A stretch of DNA of 64,000 bases from Ewingella sp963519305 (GCA_963519305.1 CAUQMS010000014.1:60846-124845), one strand, 5' to 3'; numbered from the stretch's first letter, positions 16,375 through 25,672 are shown. Notes: generated by a model from the sequence alone, not told the origin. Made by a program: numbers and translations.

Positions 16375-18214
16375 TCTGATGATTGAGGGGCTGATTTATC
16401 TCGGCTCCGCGGCGCTTTTTGTGCCCATTGCCGTCCGGCTGGGGCTGGGTTCTGTGCTCGGCTATTTGATCGCGGGCTGCATTATCGGCCCGTGGGGGCT
16501 GAAGCTGGTTTCTGACGCGGAATCGATTCTGACCTTCGCCGAAATCGGCGTGGTGCTGATGTTATTCATCATCGGCCTGGAGCTGGATCCTAAACGCTTA
16601 TGGACGCTGCGCGCCTCGGTGTTTGGCGGTGGTAGCCTGCAGATGGCGGGCTGCGGACTGTTACTCAGTCTGTTCTGTTATCTGCTGGGGCTGGACTGGA
16701 AAGTCGCGCTGTTGATTGGCCTGACCCTGGGGCTCTCTTCAACGGCCATCGCCATGCAGGCCATGAGCGAGCGCAGCCTGACGTCATCGCCTATCGGGCG
16801 CAGCGCCTTTGCCGTTCTGCTGTTTCAGGATATCGCCGCGATCCCGCTGGTCGCGATGATCCCGTTGCTAGCCAGTACCGGCGAAGCCACGACGCTGGCG
16901 AGTTTTGGTGCATCAGCCGCGAAAGTTGTCGGGGCGTTGGTCGTCGTAATTTTGCTCGGCCGCTATGTGACCCGGCCTTTACTGCACTTTGTCGCGCGCT
17001 CGGGTATGCGCGAAGTGTTCAGTGCCGTCGCGCTGTTTCTGGTGTTCGGTTTCGGTATCTTGCTCGAAATGGCCGGCCTGTCGATGGCGATGGGCGCGTT
17101 TCTGGCGGGGGTGATGCTGGCGAGTTCTGAATATCGCCATGCGCTCGAAAGCGATATTCAGCCGTTTAAAGGTTTGCTGTTGGGCCTGTTCTTTATTGGT
17201 GTCGGTATGTCTATCGACTTCGGTACGCTGATTCATCAGCCGTTATTGATTGCCACCTTGCTGGCCGGTTTTATGGCGCTGAAGGCGGCACTGCTCTGGC
17301 TGGTTGCGCCCTGGCTCGGGGTGCCCAAAAAACAGCGCGGGCTGTTTGCCATATTAATCGGGCAGGGCAGTGAGTTTGCTTTTGTGATTTTCAGCGCCGC
17401 CCAAATGGCGGGCGTGTTGCCGGTGGAATGGGCCAAAGCCCTGACGCTGGCCGTTGCACTGTCCATGGCGATCACGCCGTTGCTGCTGGTGCTGGCTGCG
17501 CGTCTTGAGCGTAATAAGCCGAAAGATGACCGGCCGCAGGACACCATTGATGACGAAAATGCTTCGGTGATCATTGCCGGTTTCGGGCGCTTTGGTCAGA
17601 TAGCGGGCCGTCTGTTGCTGGCGAATAACGTGCATACTGTGGTACTCGACCACGATCCGGACCATATCGAAACCCTGCGTAAATTTGGTACCAAGGTTTT
17701 CTACGGTGACGCCACGCGGGTCGATTTGCTCGAGTCTGCCGGCGCGGCTAATGCGAAAGTGCTGATCAATGCCATCGATGACGTGGATGCTAACCTGCAA
17801 CTGACGGCGCTGGCGAAGGAGCATTTCCCCCATCTAAAAATCATCGCCCGAGCACGGGATGTCGATCACTGGTATCAGTTGCGTCAGTTAGGTGTGGAGG
17901 CGCCTGAGCGTGAAGTGTTTGAAGGGTCATTACGTGTGGGGCGCGAAACGCTGGAGCATCTGGGACTGGATGCCTATGAGGCGCGTGAAAAAGCGGATCT
18001 GTTCCGCCACTACAACCTTAAAATGCTTGAATCTACGCTGGAAAATTACGAGGACACAGAGTTCCGTATCGCCAGTATGCAGCGTGCCAAAGATATGCTC
18101 AGTACTGCTATCGGGCAGGATCAGGAGCGTCTGGCTTCAAGTCAGCAGAAAGGTTGGCGCGGCAGTATAGACGGCAAAGCCCCGGAACAAGAGGTCATTG
18201 AAGCGAAGGGATAA
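16361..18214 (+). CDS. kefC: Glutathione-regulated potassium-efflux protein KefC
   Basis: A 617-residue inner-membrane K+/H+ antiporter of the CPA2 family, held closed by glutathione and opened by glutathione adducts of toxic electrophiles such as methylglyoxal. The first 380 residues are a series of membrane helices containing IGLELDPKRLW and LLFQDIAAIPLVA. A cytoplasmic RCK/TrkA-N domain starts near residue 400 with the nucleotide loop VIIAGFGRFGQIAGRLLL and ends in a charged tail. It is within a few residues of the E. coli length and overlaps kefF. Confidence 0.96.
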   Translation: MDNHNLMIEGLIYLGSAALFVPIAVRLGLGSVLGYLIAGCIIGPWGLKLVSDAESILTFAEIGVVLMLFIIGLELDPKRLWTLRASVFGGGSLQMAGCGLLLSLFCYLLGLDWKVALLIGLTLGLSSTAIAMQAMSERSLTSSPIGRSAFAVLLFQDIAAIPLVAMIPLLASTGEATTLASFGASAAKVVGALVVVILLGRYVTRPLLHFVARSGMREVFSAVALFLVFGFGILLEMAGLSMAMGAFLAGVMLASSEYRHALESDIQPFKGLLLGLFFIGVGMSIDFGTLIHQPLLIATLLAGFMALKAALLWLVAPWLGVPKKQRGLFAILIGQGSEFAFVIFSAAQMAGVLPVEWAKALTLAVALSMAITPLLLVLAARLERNKPKDDRPQDTIDDENASVIIAGFGRFGQIAGRLLLANNVHTVVLDHDPDHIETLRKFGTKVFYGDATRVDLLESAGAANAKVLINAIDDVDANLQLTALAKEHFPHLKIIARARDVDHWYQLRQLGVEAPEREVFEGSLRVGRETLEHLGLDAYEAREKADLFRHYNLKMLESTLENYEDTEFRIASMQRAKDMLSTAIGQDQERLASSQQKGWRGSIDGKAPEQEVIEAKG

Positions 18215-18236
18215 GCAGGGCAAAGAGAGAGTCTGG

Positions 18237-18267
18237 CGGGCGGTAGCGAAAGCACCGCCCGTTTTTT
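18237..18267. terminator. Intrinsic terminator after kefFC
   Basis: CGGGCGGT (18237-18244) pairs with ACCGCCCG (18254-18261) around an AGCGAAAGC loop, followed by six T. Confidence 0.85.
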
Positions 18268-18296
18268 ATGGAACTTCAGGGGGAAAGTGGCTGTGA

Positions 18297-18911
18297 TCAG
18301 CTCAGTGCGACTTTGATCCCTAAACCAATCAGCACGCCGCCGAGCAGTTTATCGATAATTTTCTGCGCTTTTGCCAGGCCACGACGCACGGGAGGACTCT
18401 GGATCAACAGAGCCAGCAGCGGCCACCAGATGACCGACAGACCGACAATGATCGACGCGTACCACAGTTTCTCACCGAGACTAGAGTTAACCTGTAAGAC
18501 CTGCGTGAACATCGCCAGGAAGAACAGTGTCGCCTTTGGATTCAGCAGATTACACAGATAGCCCTGAACGAAGGCAGTGCGTAGTTTGACAGGCTTTTGT
18601 TCCAGTCCGTCCAGGTTCATTTTGCTGTTGGTCCGTGAGAACAGAGCCTGAATACCGACCCAAATCAGATACACCGCACCGACGTATTTCAGCAGGTCAA
18701 ATAACCAGGGAGTGGTCGTGATCACCACGGCAAGACCGGCGACGCAATAAGACATGTGGGTGATCACCCCGCAAATCACGCCAAGCGAAGTGGTCAGGGC
18801 GGCCATGCGCGGATAGCGTGCGGCGTTTTTGATCACCAGAAAGAAATCTGGGCCGGGGGAGAGCATGCCAAGAAAGGCGATACTGGCAACAAACAGGGAG
18901 GTTTCAAGCAT
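18297..18911 (-). CDS. LysE/RhtB-family amino-acid exporter
   Basis: A small inner-membrane exporter of about 204 residues with the family N-terminal motif FLGMLSPGPDFFLVIKNAARYP and about six hydrophobic segments. Relatives export lysine, homoserine/threonine or other amino acids; the substrate here is unknown. The frame is open to a TTG at 18929; the ATG at 18911 is preferred although its ribosome binding site is weak. It is convergent with kefC. It is one of three genes in this position (18.3-20.3 kb) that are absent from the corresponding place in E. coli. Confidence 0.85.
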   Translation of the reverse strand: MLETSLFVASIAFLGMLSPGPDFFLVIKNAARYPRMAALTTSLGVICGVITHMSYCVAGLAVVITTTPWLFDLLKYVGAVYLIWVGIQALFSRTNSKMNLDGLEQKPVKLRTAFVQGYLCNLLNPKATLFFLAMFTQVLQVNSSLGEKLWYASIIVGLSVIWWPLLALLIQSPPVRRGLAKAQKIIDKLLGGVLIGLGIKVALS

Positions 18912-19031
18912 GAAAGTAACCGTCGTCAATGTTCAGAACGAAATAAGGCGGCATGATACGCCAATCTTGACTGTCGCGAACCACACATCCCGGATTTTTT
19001 TGCAGCTTGTTTGATTGAGGCACTGGACGCT

Positions 19032-19826
19032 ATGCAAGTATCGATTACTGAAAGCCCCGTCGCCAGTTATCAGCGTGAAATAACTCGCCTGTGCATTGAA
19101 TGTGCCCTGATGCTGTTGCAGCACGGGGCAGAAAGTATGCTGGTGGAACAGTTGTCAGCACGTCTCGGCATGGCGCTGGGTATGGACAGCGTTGAAAGTT
19201 CGATTTCTGCTAACGCCGTGGTACTAAGTACGGTCAGCCATGGCTACTGCCAGACATCGACCCGAAAAAATACCGACCGGGGGATCAATATGCATGTGGT
19301 GACCGAAGTGCAGCATATTGTGATTATGGCCGAGCATCACCTGCTCGATAGCTCGCTGGTGGCAAAGCGGCTGAAAAATATCAAGCCGCTGCGTTATCCG
19401 CGGTGGTTGATGATTCTGATGGTGGCGCTCTCCTGCGCCTGCTTCTGCAAGCTCAACGGCGGGGACTGGGATGCTTGTCTGGTGACGCTGTTCGCCAGTG
19501 GTGTGGCGATGACGGTGCGGCAAATCCTGACCATTTGCCAGACACATCCGCTGCTTAACTTTTGCTGTACTGCGTTTGTCGCCACCTCTATTTCTGGTTT
19601 ATTGCTCAAACTTCTCTGGTTCAGCCATGCATCTTCCGTGGCGATGGCTGCCAGTGTTTTACTGCTGGTTCCCGGATTCCCACTGATTAATGCGGTGGCT
19701 GACATGTTTAAAGGCCATATTAATACCGGGCTGGCACGCTGGGCGATGGCAAGTTTACTGACGCTGGCGACCTGTATAGGCGTGGTGATGGCGATGTCGC
19801 TGTGGGGATTACAGGGATGGGAATGA
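19032..19826 (+). CDS. yjjP: YjjP-like subunit of a two-part threonine/serine exporter family transporter
   Basis: A 264-residue protein of the ThrE N-terminal (DUF1212) family. The soluble N-terminal part contains the conserved LLQHGAESMLVEQLSARLG and VESSISANAVVLS segments, followed by about five membrane helices from residue 120 on. The frame is open to a TTG at 19011; the ATG at 19032 is chosen. It overlaps the next gene by four bases (ATGA), which encodes the companion membrane half. E. coli YjjP and YjjB are a similar split pair proposed to export succinate; in other bacteria the fused ThrE exports threonine and serine. The substrate here is not established. Confidence 0.85.
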   Translation: MQVSITESPVASYQREITRLCIECALMLLQHGAESMLVEQLSARLGMALGMDSVESSISANAVVLSTVSHGYCQTSTRKNTDRGINMHVVTEVQHIVIMAEHHLLDSSLVAKRLKNIKPLRYPRWLMILMVALSCACFCKLNGGDWDACLVTLFASGVAMTVRQILTICQTHPLLNFCCTAFVATSISGLLLKLLWFSHASSVAMAASVLLLVPGFPLINAVADMFKGHINTGLARWAMASLLTLATCIGVVMAMSLWGLQGWE

Positions 19827-20287
19827 GTCTGATGTGGGCGCTGATTCAGGATATGCTGCTGGCAGCGGTACCTGCGCTCGGTTTTGCCATGGTATTCAAC
19901 GTACCGCCACGCGCGCTGCGCTACTGCGCCCTGCTGGGGGCACTGGGACACGGTTCCCGCATGATGATGATGCACGCCGGGTTCAATATCGAATGGGCTT
20001 CTTTACTGGCGGCTATACTGGTGGGAGTGATTGGCATTCACTGGTCGCGCTGGCTGCTGGCACATCCCAAAGTCTTTACCGTCGCCGCGGTGATCCCGAT
20101 GTTCCCCGGTATTTCAGCCTATACGGCCATGATTTCCGTGGTGGAGATTTCACATCTGGGTTACAGCGAAGTGCTGATGGCCAGCGTCATCACCAATTTT
20201 TTGAAAGCCAGCTTTATCGTCGGTGCGCTTTCAATCGGTTTATCACTTCCCGGGCTGTGGCTGTACCGTAAACGCCCCAGCGTGTAA
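19823..20287 (+). CDS. yjjB: YjjB-like subunit of a two-part threonine/serine exporter family transporter
   Basis: A 154-residue membrane protein of the ThrE C-terminal family, with four or five hydrophobic segments and the conserved FNVPPRALRYCALLGALGHGSR block. The start is the ATG at 19823 overlapping the yjjP stop, with AGGGA 5 bases upstream; earlier in-frame starts from 19802 would extend into yjjP. The tight overlap with the partner gene indicates that the two halves form one transporter. Confidence 0.86.
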   Translation: MSLMWALIQDMLLAAVPALGFAMVFNVPPRALRYCALLGALGHGSRMMMMHAGFNIEWASLLAAILVGVIGIHWSRWLLAHPKVFTVAAVIPMFPGISAYTAMISVVEISHLGYSEVLMASVITNFLKASFIVGALSIGLSLPGLWLYRKRPSV

Positions 20288-20542
20288 GCCGCACTGTACA
20301 TGGCCTCATCGGGAGTTATGTCCTCCGGCTAATATCTCGCCTTATGACAAATATTCATCTGTTATATAGTGCATTCTCGGTTTTTTTTGAAACTTTCATA
20401 ATGATAAACCGCACAATGCTAAGAGCCCTCTTATATCTGTGCGCCGTGTGATTATCCCTATCGACGGCTTGAGGGGCTTTCCGTATAGTGGCAGCACTTT
20501 TTCGGGTTACGTTTAATTACCTCTTCTACACAGGGCTTCACA

Positions 20543-21031
20543 ATGATTATCAGCCTGATCGCCGCATTGGCGACGGATCGCGTTATTGGTATGGAAAATG
20601 CCATGCCTTGGCATTTACCGGCTGACCTGGCTTGGTTTAAGCGTAACACGCTGAACAAACCGGTCATCATGGGACGTAAAACCTTCGAATCTATTGGCCG
20701 TCCTTTGCCCGGCCGTTTGAATATTGTTATCAGTTCAAATCCTGGTACTCACGATGGCGTGACCTGGGTCAACTCCGTCGAGGCTGCGGTTGCTGCTGCG
20801 GGCGACGTTGAGGAAGTGATGGTAATGGGGGGCGGGCGCGTTTATGAACAGTTTCTGGACCGCGCCGACCGTTTGTACCTTACGCACATTGATGCCGAAG
20901 TCGAAGGGGATACACAATTCCCTGACTACGAACCGGACCAGTGGGAAAGTACGTTCAGCGAATTTCATGATGCTGATGCACAAAACTCGCACGGCTACTG
21001 CTTCGAGATTTTGGATCGCAACCGCGGTTAA
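20543..21031 (+). CDS. folA: Dihydrofolate reductase
   Basis: A 162-residue chromosomal-type DHFR that reduces dihydrofolate to tetrahydrofolate with NADPH and is the target of trimethoprim. Residues typical of the family are visible: GMENAMPWHLPADLAWFK with the catalytic acid at Asp28 (one position later than E. coli Asp27 because of an extra Ile at position 2 or 3), MGRKTFESIGRPLPGR, and the GGGRVYEQF cofactor loop. The sequence is a normal enterobacterial form without the features of acquired dfr genes. The roughly 255-base gap upstream holds its promoter, which I could not pin down. Confidence 0.97.
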   Translation: MIISLIAALATDRVIGMENAMPWHLPADLAWFKRNTLNKPVIMGRKTFESIGRPLPGRLNIVISSNPGTHDGVTWVNSVEAAVAAAGDVEEVMVMGGGRVYEQFLDRADRLYLTHIDAEVEGDTQFPDYEPDQWESTFSEFHDADAQNSHGYCFEILDRNRG

Positions 21032-21051
21032 TTCCCTGGCTGAGCTCAGCA

Positions 21052-21077
21052 AAAAGGCACCTTAAAAGGTGCCTTTT
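21052..21077. terminator. Bidirectional terminator between folA and apaH
   Basis: A near-perfect palindrome AAAAGGCACCTT / AAGGTGCCTTTT between the convergent genes can terminate both transcripts. Confidence 0.85.
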
Positions 21078-21103
21078 GTATTTTCAGCGCGCGAAGACCC
21101 CGG

Positions 21104-21958
21104 TCAGGATGCCGCAGGGGTCTGAGCCTGCTCTTTTTCGCTGTGTCGGCCGGAAGGCTGGGTAAACCAGGTTTTATCTTCCCAACGGATCATCGTCAGT
21201 ACGCCACCCCAGCAGCACCCGGTATCTAGCGCGTAAATGCCTTCCGGCGCGCCTTTCCCTTCGAGGGATGCCCAATGACCGAAAGCGATACTGTAACCCG
21301 CCCCGAGGATCGGGCTTTCCAGATCAAACCACGGCTTAAGCGGCCGCGGAGCATTGTCCGGCGTGTCTTTGCAAATCATATCCAACTGACCGTTCGGGAA
21401 ACAGTAGCGCATGCGGGTAAGGGCATTGGTGCTAAACCGCAGTCTGGCCAGACCGCTAAGTTCTGGCGACCAGTTATTCGGCATATCACCGTACATGGCA
21501 TCCAGAAACAACGGGTAGGTATCGCTGCTTAATACAGCTTCCACTTCACGTGCGCAAAGCTGGGCGGTTTCTAGATCCCATTGCGGAGTGATCCCCGCGT
21601 GAGCCATCACCAGCTTGAGCTCGTGGTCAACTTGCAGGACAGGCTGACGCCTCAGCCAGTTGATCAGCTCGTCGGCATCTTCCGCTTCAAGCAAAGGCTT
21701 GAGGCGATCTTTTGGCTTGTTGAAGCTGATTCCGGCATAAATAGCCAGCAGATGGAGGTCGTGATTCCCTAGCACCATACGGACTGAATCGCCTAAGCCG
21801 CTGACATAACGCAGGACTTCGAGTGAATTCGGGCCACGTGCGACTAAATCACCCGTCAGCCATAAACAGTCTTGCTGCGGATCAAAATTTACCTGCGCTA
21901 ATAGCGCTTTGAGTTCATCAATACAGCCGTGAACGTCACCAATAAGATATGTCGACAT
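21104..21958 (-). CDS. apaH: Bis(5'-nucleosyl)-tetraphosphatase, symmetrical
   Basis: A 284-residue metallophosphoesterase that splits diadenosine tetraphosphate (Ap4A) into two ADP and also removes Np4-type caps from RNA. The PPP-family metal motifs are all visible: GDVHG (residues 7-11), GDLVARG (36-42), GNHD (64-67) and a later His in MAHAGI. It is last in the minus-strand cluster surA-pdxA-rsmA-apaG-apaH, as in E. coli, with a 5-base gap to apaG. Confidence 0.97.
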   Translation of the reverse strand: MSTYLIGDVHGCIDELKALLAQVNFDPQQDCLWLTGDLVARGPNSLEVLRYVSGLGDSVRMVLGNHDLHLLAIYAGISFNKPKDRLKPLLEAEDADELINWLRRQPVLQVDHELKLVMAHAGITPQWDLETAQLCAREVEAVLSSDTYPLFLDAMYGDMPNNWSPELSGLARLRFSTNALTRMRYCFPNGQLDMICKDTPDNAPRPLKPWFDLESPILGAGYSIAFGHWASLEGKGAPEGIYALDTGCCWGGVLTMIRWEDKTWFTQPSGRHSEKEQAQTPAAS

Positions 21959-21963
21959 GAGGG

Positions 21964-22341
21964 TTAATTTATCAGCGTTGGGATCGCGAGGCGAAAAACA
22001 GGGATGGGTACGCGGAACACTTCACCGCTCTCTGCAACCATTTCGTAATGACCTTCCATTGTACCCAGTGGTGTCTCAAGTACGGCACCGCTGGTGTAGT
22101 GAAATTCATTACCGGGCAGAATCAGGGGTTGCTGGCCCACGACACCTTCACCCTGAACTTCAGTCTGTTTTGCGTTACTGTTGGTGATTAACCAGTAGCG
22201 ACGGAGCAACTGCACGTTGAAACGCCCCAGATTGCGAATGGTAATGGTGTAGGCGAAGACATAACGCTCTTCTTCGGGTATCGACTGTGACTCTATGTAG
22301 ATACTTTGCACCTGAATACTGACGCGGGGTGAGTCAAGCAT
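21964..22341 (-). CDS. apaG: Co2+/Mg2+ efflux-associated protein ApaG
   Basis: A 125-residue single fibronectin-III-like domain protein of normal length with the family core YTITIRNLG and GEGVVGQQPLILPGNEFHYTSGAVLETPLGTMEG. Its molecular role is not settled; mutants in other enterobacteria are affected in cobalt resistance and magnesium efflux. It lies between rsmA and apaH and is separated from rsmA by a 127-bp palindromic repeat. Confidence 0.96.
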   Translation of the reverse strand: MLDSPRVSIQVQSIYIESQSIPEEERYVFAYTITIRNLGRFNVQLLRRYWLITNSNAKQTEVQGEGVVGQQPLILPGNEFHYTSGAVLETPLGTMEGHYEMVAESGEVFRVPIPVFRLAIPTLIN

Positions 22342-22354
22342 GCTGTTACTCCTT

Positions 22355-22482
22355 TATCCCCTTCATCCTTCGAGCCACAAGTGCGTTGACTGTACTTTCT
22401 CACCTCAATCACTGACTTGAGTCAGCTGATCGGGATTCGCTCGCTTGTCGCCTTCCTGCAACTCGAATGATTATGGGTCTAT
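22355..22482. repeat. 127-bp palindromic intergenic repeat, copy B
   Basis: The same layout as copy A (15614-15740): TATCCC...CTTCGAG at one end, CTGACTTGAGTCAG in the centre, and CCTTCCTGCAACTCGAAT...GGGTCTA at the other end. It has diverged by substitutions but is almost the same length. It lies between apaG and rsmA inside a conserved operon. Confidence 0.75.
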
Positions 22483-22486
22483 GACA

Positions 22487-23308
22487 TTATGATTCCGACT
22501 TTTTAGGCCGGGTCGATAACCAGTTAGCCAGTTTGCAGTATTGCTCAACAGAGATATTTTCTGCCCGCATCTGCAAATCCAGACCTAACTCGGTCATCTG
22601 CTCTGGCGTGAACAGGTGGCCAAGGCTGTTACGCACTGTTTTACGGCGCTGGTTGAACGCGTCTGTCGTCAGGCGGCTCAGGATACGGATGTCATCAACC
22701 GGATACGGAATGTTCGCATGTGGGATCAAACGTACCACGGCGGAGTCAACTTTTGGAGCCGGGGTAAAGGATTCCGGCGGCACTTCAAGTACAGGAATAA
22801 TGTTGCAGTAGTACTGCGCCATGACGGTCAGACGGCCAAATGCTTTGCTGTTAGGACCGGCAACCAGACGGTTAACCACTTCTTTCTGCAACATAAAATG
22901 CATATCGCTGATGGCATTTGTATAAAGGAACAGATGGAACATCAACGGTGTGGAAATGTTATACGGTAAGTTGCCGAACACGCGCAGTGGCTGGCCCAGT
23001 TCCCGGGAAAGCTCACCGAAGTCCACTTTCATGGCGTCGGATTGGATGACCCGCAATTTGCCGAGCATCTTCGGGTTAGTTTCCAGACGTGCCGCTAAAT
23101 CACGGTCAAGCTCGATGACCGTCATGTTGTCCAGGCGTGAAGCAACCGGTTCAGTCAAGGCTGCCAGTCCGGGACCGATCTCAACAACCGCCTGACCTGG
23201 CATAGGGTGAATGGCCGATACAATGCTGTCGATAACAAATTGATCGGTTAAAAAGTTTTGCCCAAAGCGTTTACGGGCAAAGTGGCCCTGATGTACACGA
23301 TTATTCAT
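22487..23308 (-). CDS. rsmA: 16S rRNA (adenine(1518)-N(6)/adenine(1519)-N(6))-dimethyltransferase
   Basis: A 273-residue SAM-dependent enzyme (KsgA) that dimethylates two adjacent adenines near the 3' end of 16S rRNA and acts as a late checkpoint in small-subunit assembly. Seen: FGQNFLTDQFVI near residue 15, the SAM-binding VEIGPGLAALTEPV, and the catalytic NLPYNIS motif near residue 112. Loss is known to give kasugamycin resistance. It is co-linear with pdxA, 5 bases downstream. Confidence 0.98.
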   Translation of the reverse strand: MNNRVHQGHFARKRFGQNFLTDQFVIDSIVSAIHPMPGQAVVEIGPGLAALTEPVASRLDNMTVIELDRDLAARLETNPKMLGKLRVIQSDAMKVDFGELSRELGQPLRVFGNLPYNISTPLMFHLFLYTNAISDMHFMLQKEVVNRLVAGPNSKAFGRLTVMAQYYCNIIPVLEVPPESFTPAPKVDSAVVRLIPHANIPYPVDDIRILSRLTTDAFNQRRKTVRNSLGHLFTPEQMTELGLDLQMRAENISVEQYCKLANWLSTRPKKSES

Positions 23309-23313
23309 TGTAG

Positions 23314-24321
23314 TTATTTATCATTACTGGTGTTTGCCATGCGAATGGCGAGATTTATTGCTGTCTTGAAACTGCCTGCATCGGCGGTGCCGGTAGCAGC
23401 AAGTTCAAGGGCGGTACCGTGATCAACGGAGGTCCGGATAAAGGGCAGGCCGAGTGTGATATTCACTGCGCGACCGAATCCCTGATATTTTAGCACCGGA
23501 AGGCCCTGATCGTGATACATCGATAATACAGCGTCAGCGTGTTGCAGATATTTTGGCTGGAAAAGGGTATCTGCAGGCAGCGGGCCGATGAGGCTCATGC
23601 CTTGCTGACGCAGCTCTTCCAGTGCAGGAATAATGATGTCGATCTCTTCATGTCCCATATGACCGCCTTCACCCGCGTGCGGATTGAGACCACAGACATA
23701 AATTTGCGGATCGTTGATGCCGAATTTGGTTTTCAAATCATGATGCAAAATGGTGATCACTTCGTGCAGACACTGGCGGGTTATCGCTGCAGGTACGGCT
23801 GACAGCGCCAGGTGTGTGGTCGCCAGGGCAACGCGTAATTCTTCGGTTGCCAGCATCATCACTACGCGATCGCAGTGGCTGCGATCGGCAAAGAATTCGG
23901 TATGCCCAATAAACGGAATGCCTGCGTCATTGATAATGCTTTTTTGTACTGGCCCGGTCACGAGAGCCGCAAATTCACCGCGAATAGCACCGTCACTGGC
24001 GCGCGCCAGTGTCTCTACTACGTAGGTACTGTTGGCGACATCCAACTTACCTGGCGTCACCGCCACGGCCGTTTTAACCGGCAATACGGTCAGCGTACCG
24101 GCAACCTGAGGCTGTGGCGGAAGGCCCGGCTGATAGTCACGCAGCTGAATGTCCAGTCCCAAAACGCGGGCCCGCTCAAGTAACAAAGCCGGATCTGCAC
24201 AAACCACCAACTCAACAGGCCATGCCTGCTGAGCCAGCGCCAGTACCAGATCCGGCCCAACCCCGGCTGGCTCGCCGGGGGTGATGACCACTGATTTCGT
24301 CACGGAAGTATTATTTTCCAT
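23314..24321 (-). CDS. pdxA: 4-hydroxythreonine-4-phosphate dehydrogenase
   Basis: A 335-residue NAD-dependent enzyme of the DXP-dependent vitamin B6 pathway. It oxidises 4-phosphohydroxy-threonine to the unstable product condensed by PdxJ. Family landmarks include ITPGEPAGVGPDL at the N terminus, GHTEFFADRSHCDRVVMML, CGLNPHAGEGGHMGHEEI and SMYHDQGLPVLKYQGFG, which supply the metal-binding histidines. The start overlaps the surA end by 11 bases, as in the E. coli surA-pdxA operon. Confidence 0.98.
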   Translation of the reverse strand: MENNTSVTKSVVITPGEPAGVGPDLVLALAQQAWPVELVVCADPALLLERARVLGLDIQLRDYQPGLPPQPQVAGTLTVLPVKTAVAVTPGKLDVANSTYVVETLARASDGAIRGEFAALVTGPVQKSIINDAGIPFIGHTEFFADRSHCDRVVMMLATEELRVALATTHLALSAVPAAITRQCLHEVITILHHDLKTKFGINDPQIYVCGLNPHAGEGGHMGHEEIDIIIPALEELRQQGMSLIGPLPADTLFQPKYLQHADAVLSMYHDQGLPVLKYQGFGRAVNITLGLPFIRTSVDHGTALELAATGTADAGSFKTAINLAIRMANTSNDK

Positions 24322-25606
24322 TACCGTCCATAATTTTCACGTACGCATTCGCACGCTGTTCCTGCATCCAGGTCTGTGCTTCTTCCGAGAATTTACGGTT
24401 GAACAACATCCTGTATGCACGTTCTTTCTGCGCAGCGTCGGTTTTATCCACCTGACGGGTATCAAGCAATTCAATCAGGTGCCAGCCAAAGGAGGAGTGA
24501 ACCGGCGCACTGAGCTGACCTTTTTTCAGGTTGAGCAACGCATCGCGGAACGCAGGATCATACATGTCAGGGGATGCCCAACCTAAATCGCCGCCCTGAT
24601 TAGCTGAACCAGGATCCTGAGAAAGCTGTTTAGCTTCGTCGGCAAAATTGGCTTTACCACTGCGGATATCAGCAGCAACTTGCTCCAGTTTGGCTTTCGC
24701 CTGATCGTCAGTCATCACTACAGATGGCTTCAGTAAAATATGGCGCGCATGAACTTCGGTCACCGAGACGGTTTTATTGTCGCCACGGATGTCGTTCACT
24801 TTCAGAATATGGAAACCCACACCGGAGCGGATTGGCCCGATGATCTGACCTTTCTGCGCTGAACTCAGCGCCTGTGCAAACAGTGAAGGCAGTTCCTGAA
24901 GTTTGCCCCAACCCATATTGCCGCCTTTCAGCGCCTGTGAGTCAGCGGAGTAGGTGATAGCCATTTTGCCGAAATCAGCACCGTTGTTCAGTTCACCGAC
25001 CACTTTTTTCGCCAGGGCTTCAGCGGTATCAACCTGATCCTGCGTCGGGTTTTCTGGCAGAGGCAAAAGAATGTGGCTAAGGTTGAATTCCGCACTGCCA
25101 CCGTTTTGTGCGCCGACCTGTTTCGCCAGCGTATCCACTTCCTGAGGAAGCACGGTCACGCGACGACGGACTTCGCTGTTACGCACTTCGCTGATCATCA
25201 TCTCTTTGCGAATCTGCGCACGGTAAGTGCTGTAGTTCAGGCCGTCATAAGCCAGACGGCTACGCAGCTGATCAACGGTAAGTTTGTTTTGCGCAGCAAT
25301 GCCTGCGATGGCTTTATCAACGTCTTCATCTGTCAGCTTGATGCCCATTTTAGTGGCCATCTGTAGCTGGATATTATCCATGATCAGGCGATCGAGGATC
25401 TGATGGCGCAGGGTAGCGTCATCAGGCAATTGCTGATTAGCCTCTTTAGCCTGTTGCTTCACGGACTGCATCAGACTCGTGACATCGCTTTCCAGGACCA
25501 CGCCGTTATCAACCACGGCGGCCACTTTATCAACCTCTTGAGGGGCTGCGAACGCGGTGCTGGCACAAAGCGTTACGCCGAGGAGAAGTGTTCTCCAGTT
25601 CTTCAT
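24311..25606 (-). CDS. surA: Periplasmic peptidyl-prolyl isomerase and outer-membrane protein chaperone
   Basis: A 431-residue precursor with a 20-residue signal peptide (ends STAFA before APQEVDK). The N-terminal chaperone region is followed by two parvulin domains (about residues 175-275 and 285-385, each with a recognisable LPSLFAQALSSAQKGQI or DPAFRDALLNLKKGQL segment) and a C-terminal helix. It escorts unfolded outer-membrane proteins, notably LptD encoded just upstream and porins such as the one at 8.1 kb, to the BAM complex. Confidence 0.97.
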   Translation of the reverse strand: MKNWRTLLLGVTLCASTAFAAPQEVDKVAAVVDNGVVLESDVTSLMQSVKQQAKEANQQLPDDATLRHQILDRLIMDNIQLQMATKMGIKLTDEDVDKAIAGIAAQNKLTVDQLRSRLAYDGLNYSTYRAQIRKEMMISEVRNSEVRRRVTVLPQEVDTLAKQVGAQNGGSAEFNLSHILLPLPENPTQDQVDTAEALAKKVVGELNNGADFGKMAITYSADSQALKGGNMGWGKLQELPSLFAQALSSAQKGQIIGPIRSGVGFHILKVNDIRGDNKTVSVTEVHARHILLKPSVVMTDDQAKAKLEQVAADIRSGKANFADEAKQLSQDPGSANQGGDLGWASPDMYDPAFRDALLNLKKGQLSAPVHSSFGWHLIELLDTRQVDKTDAAQKERAYRMLFNRKFSEEAQTWMQEQRANAYVKIMDGNGK

Positions 25607-25672
25607 ACTTTTTCCATTTGTTTAATCCGCAATTGCGGATGCAAGTTCACTGAGTTCAACATATCGTCGGGC

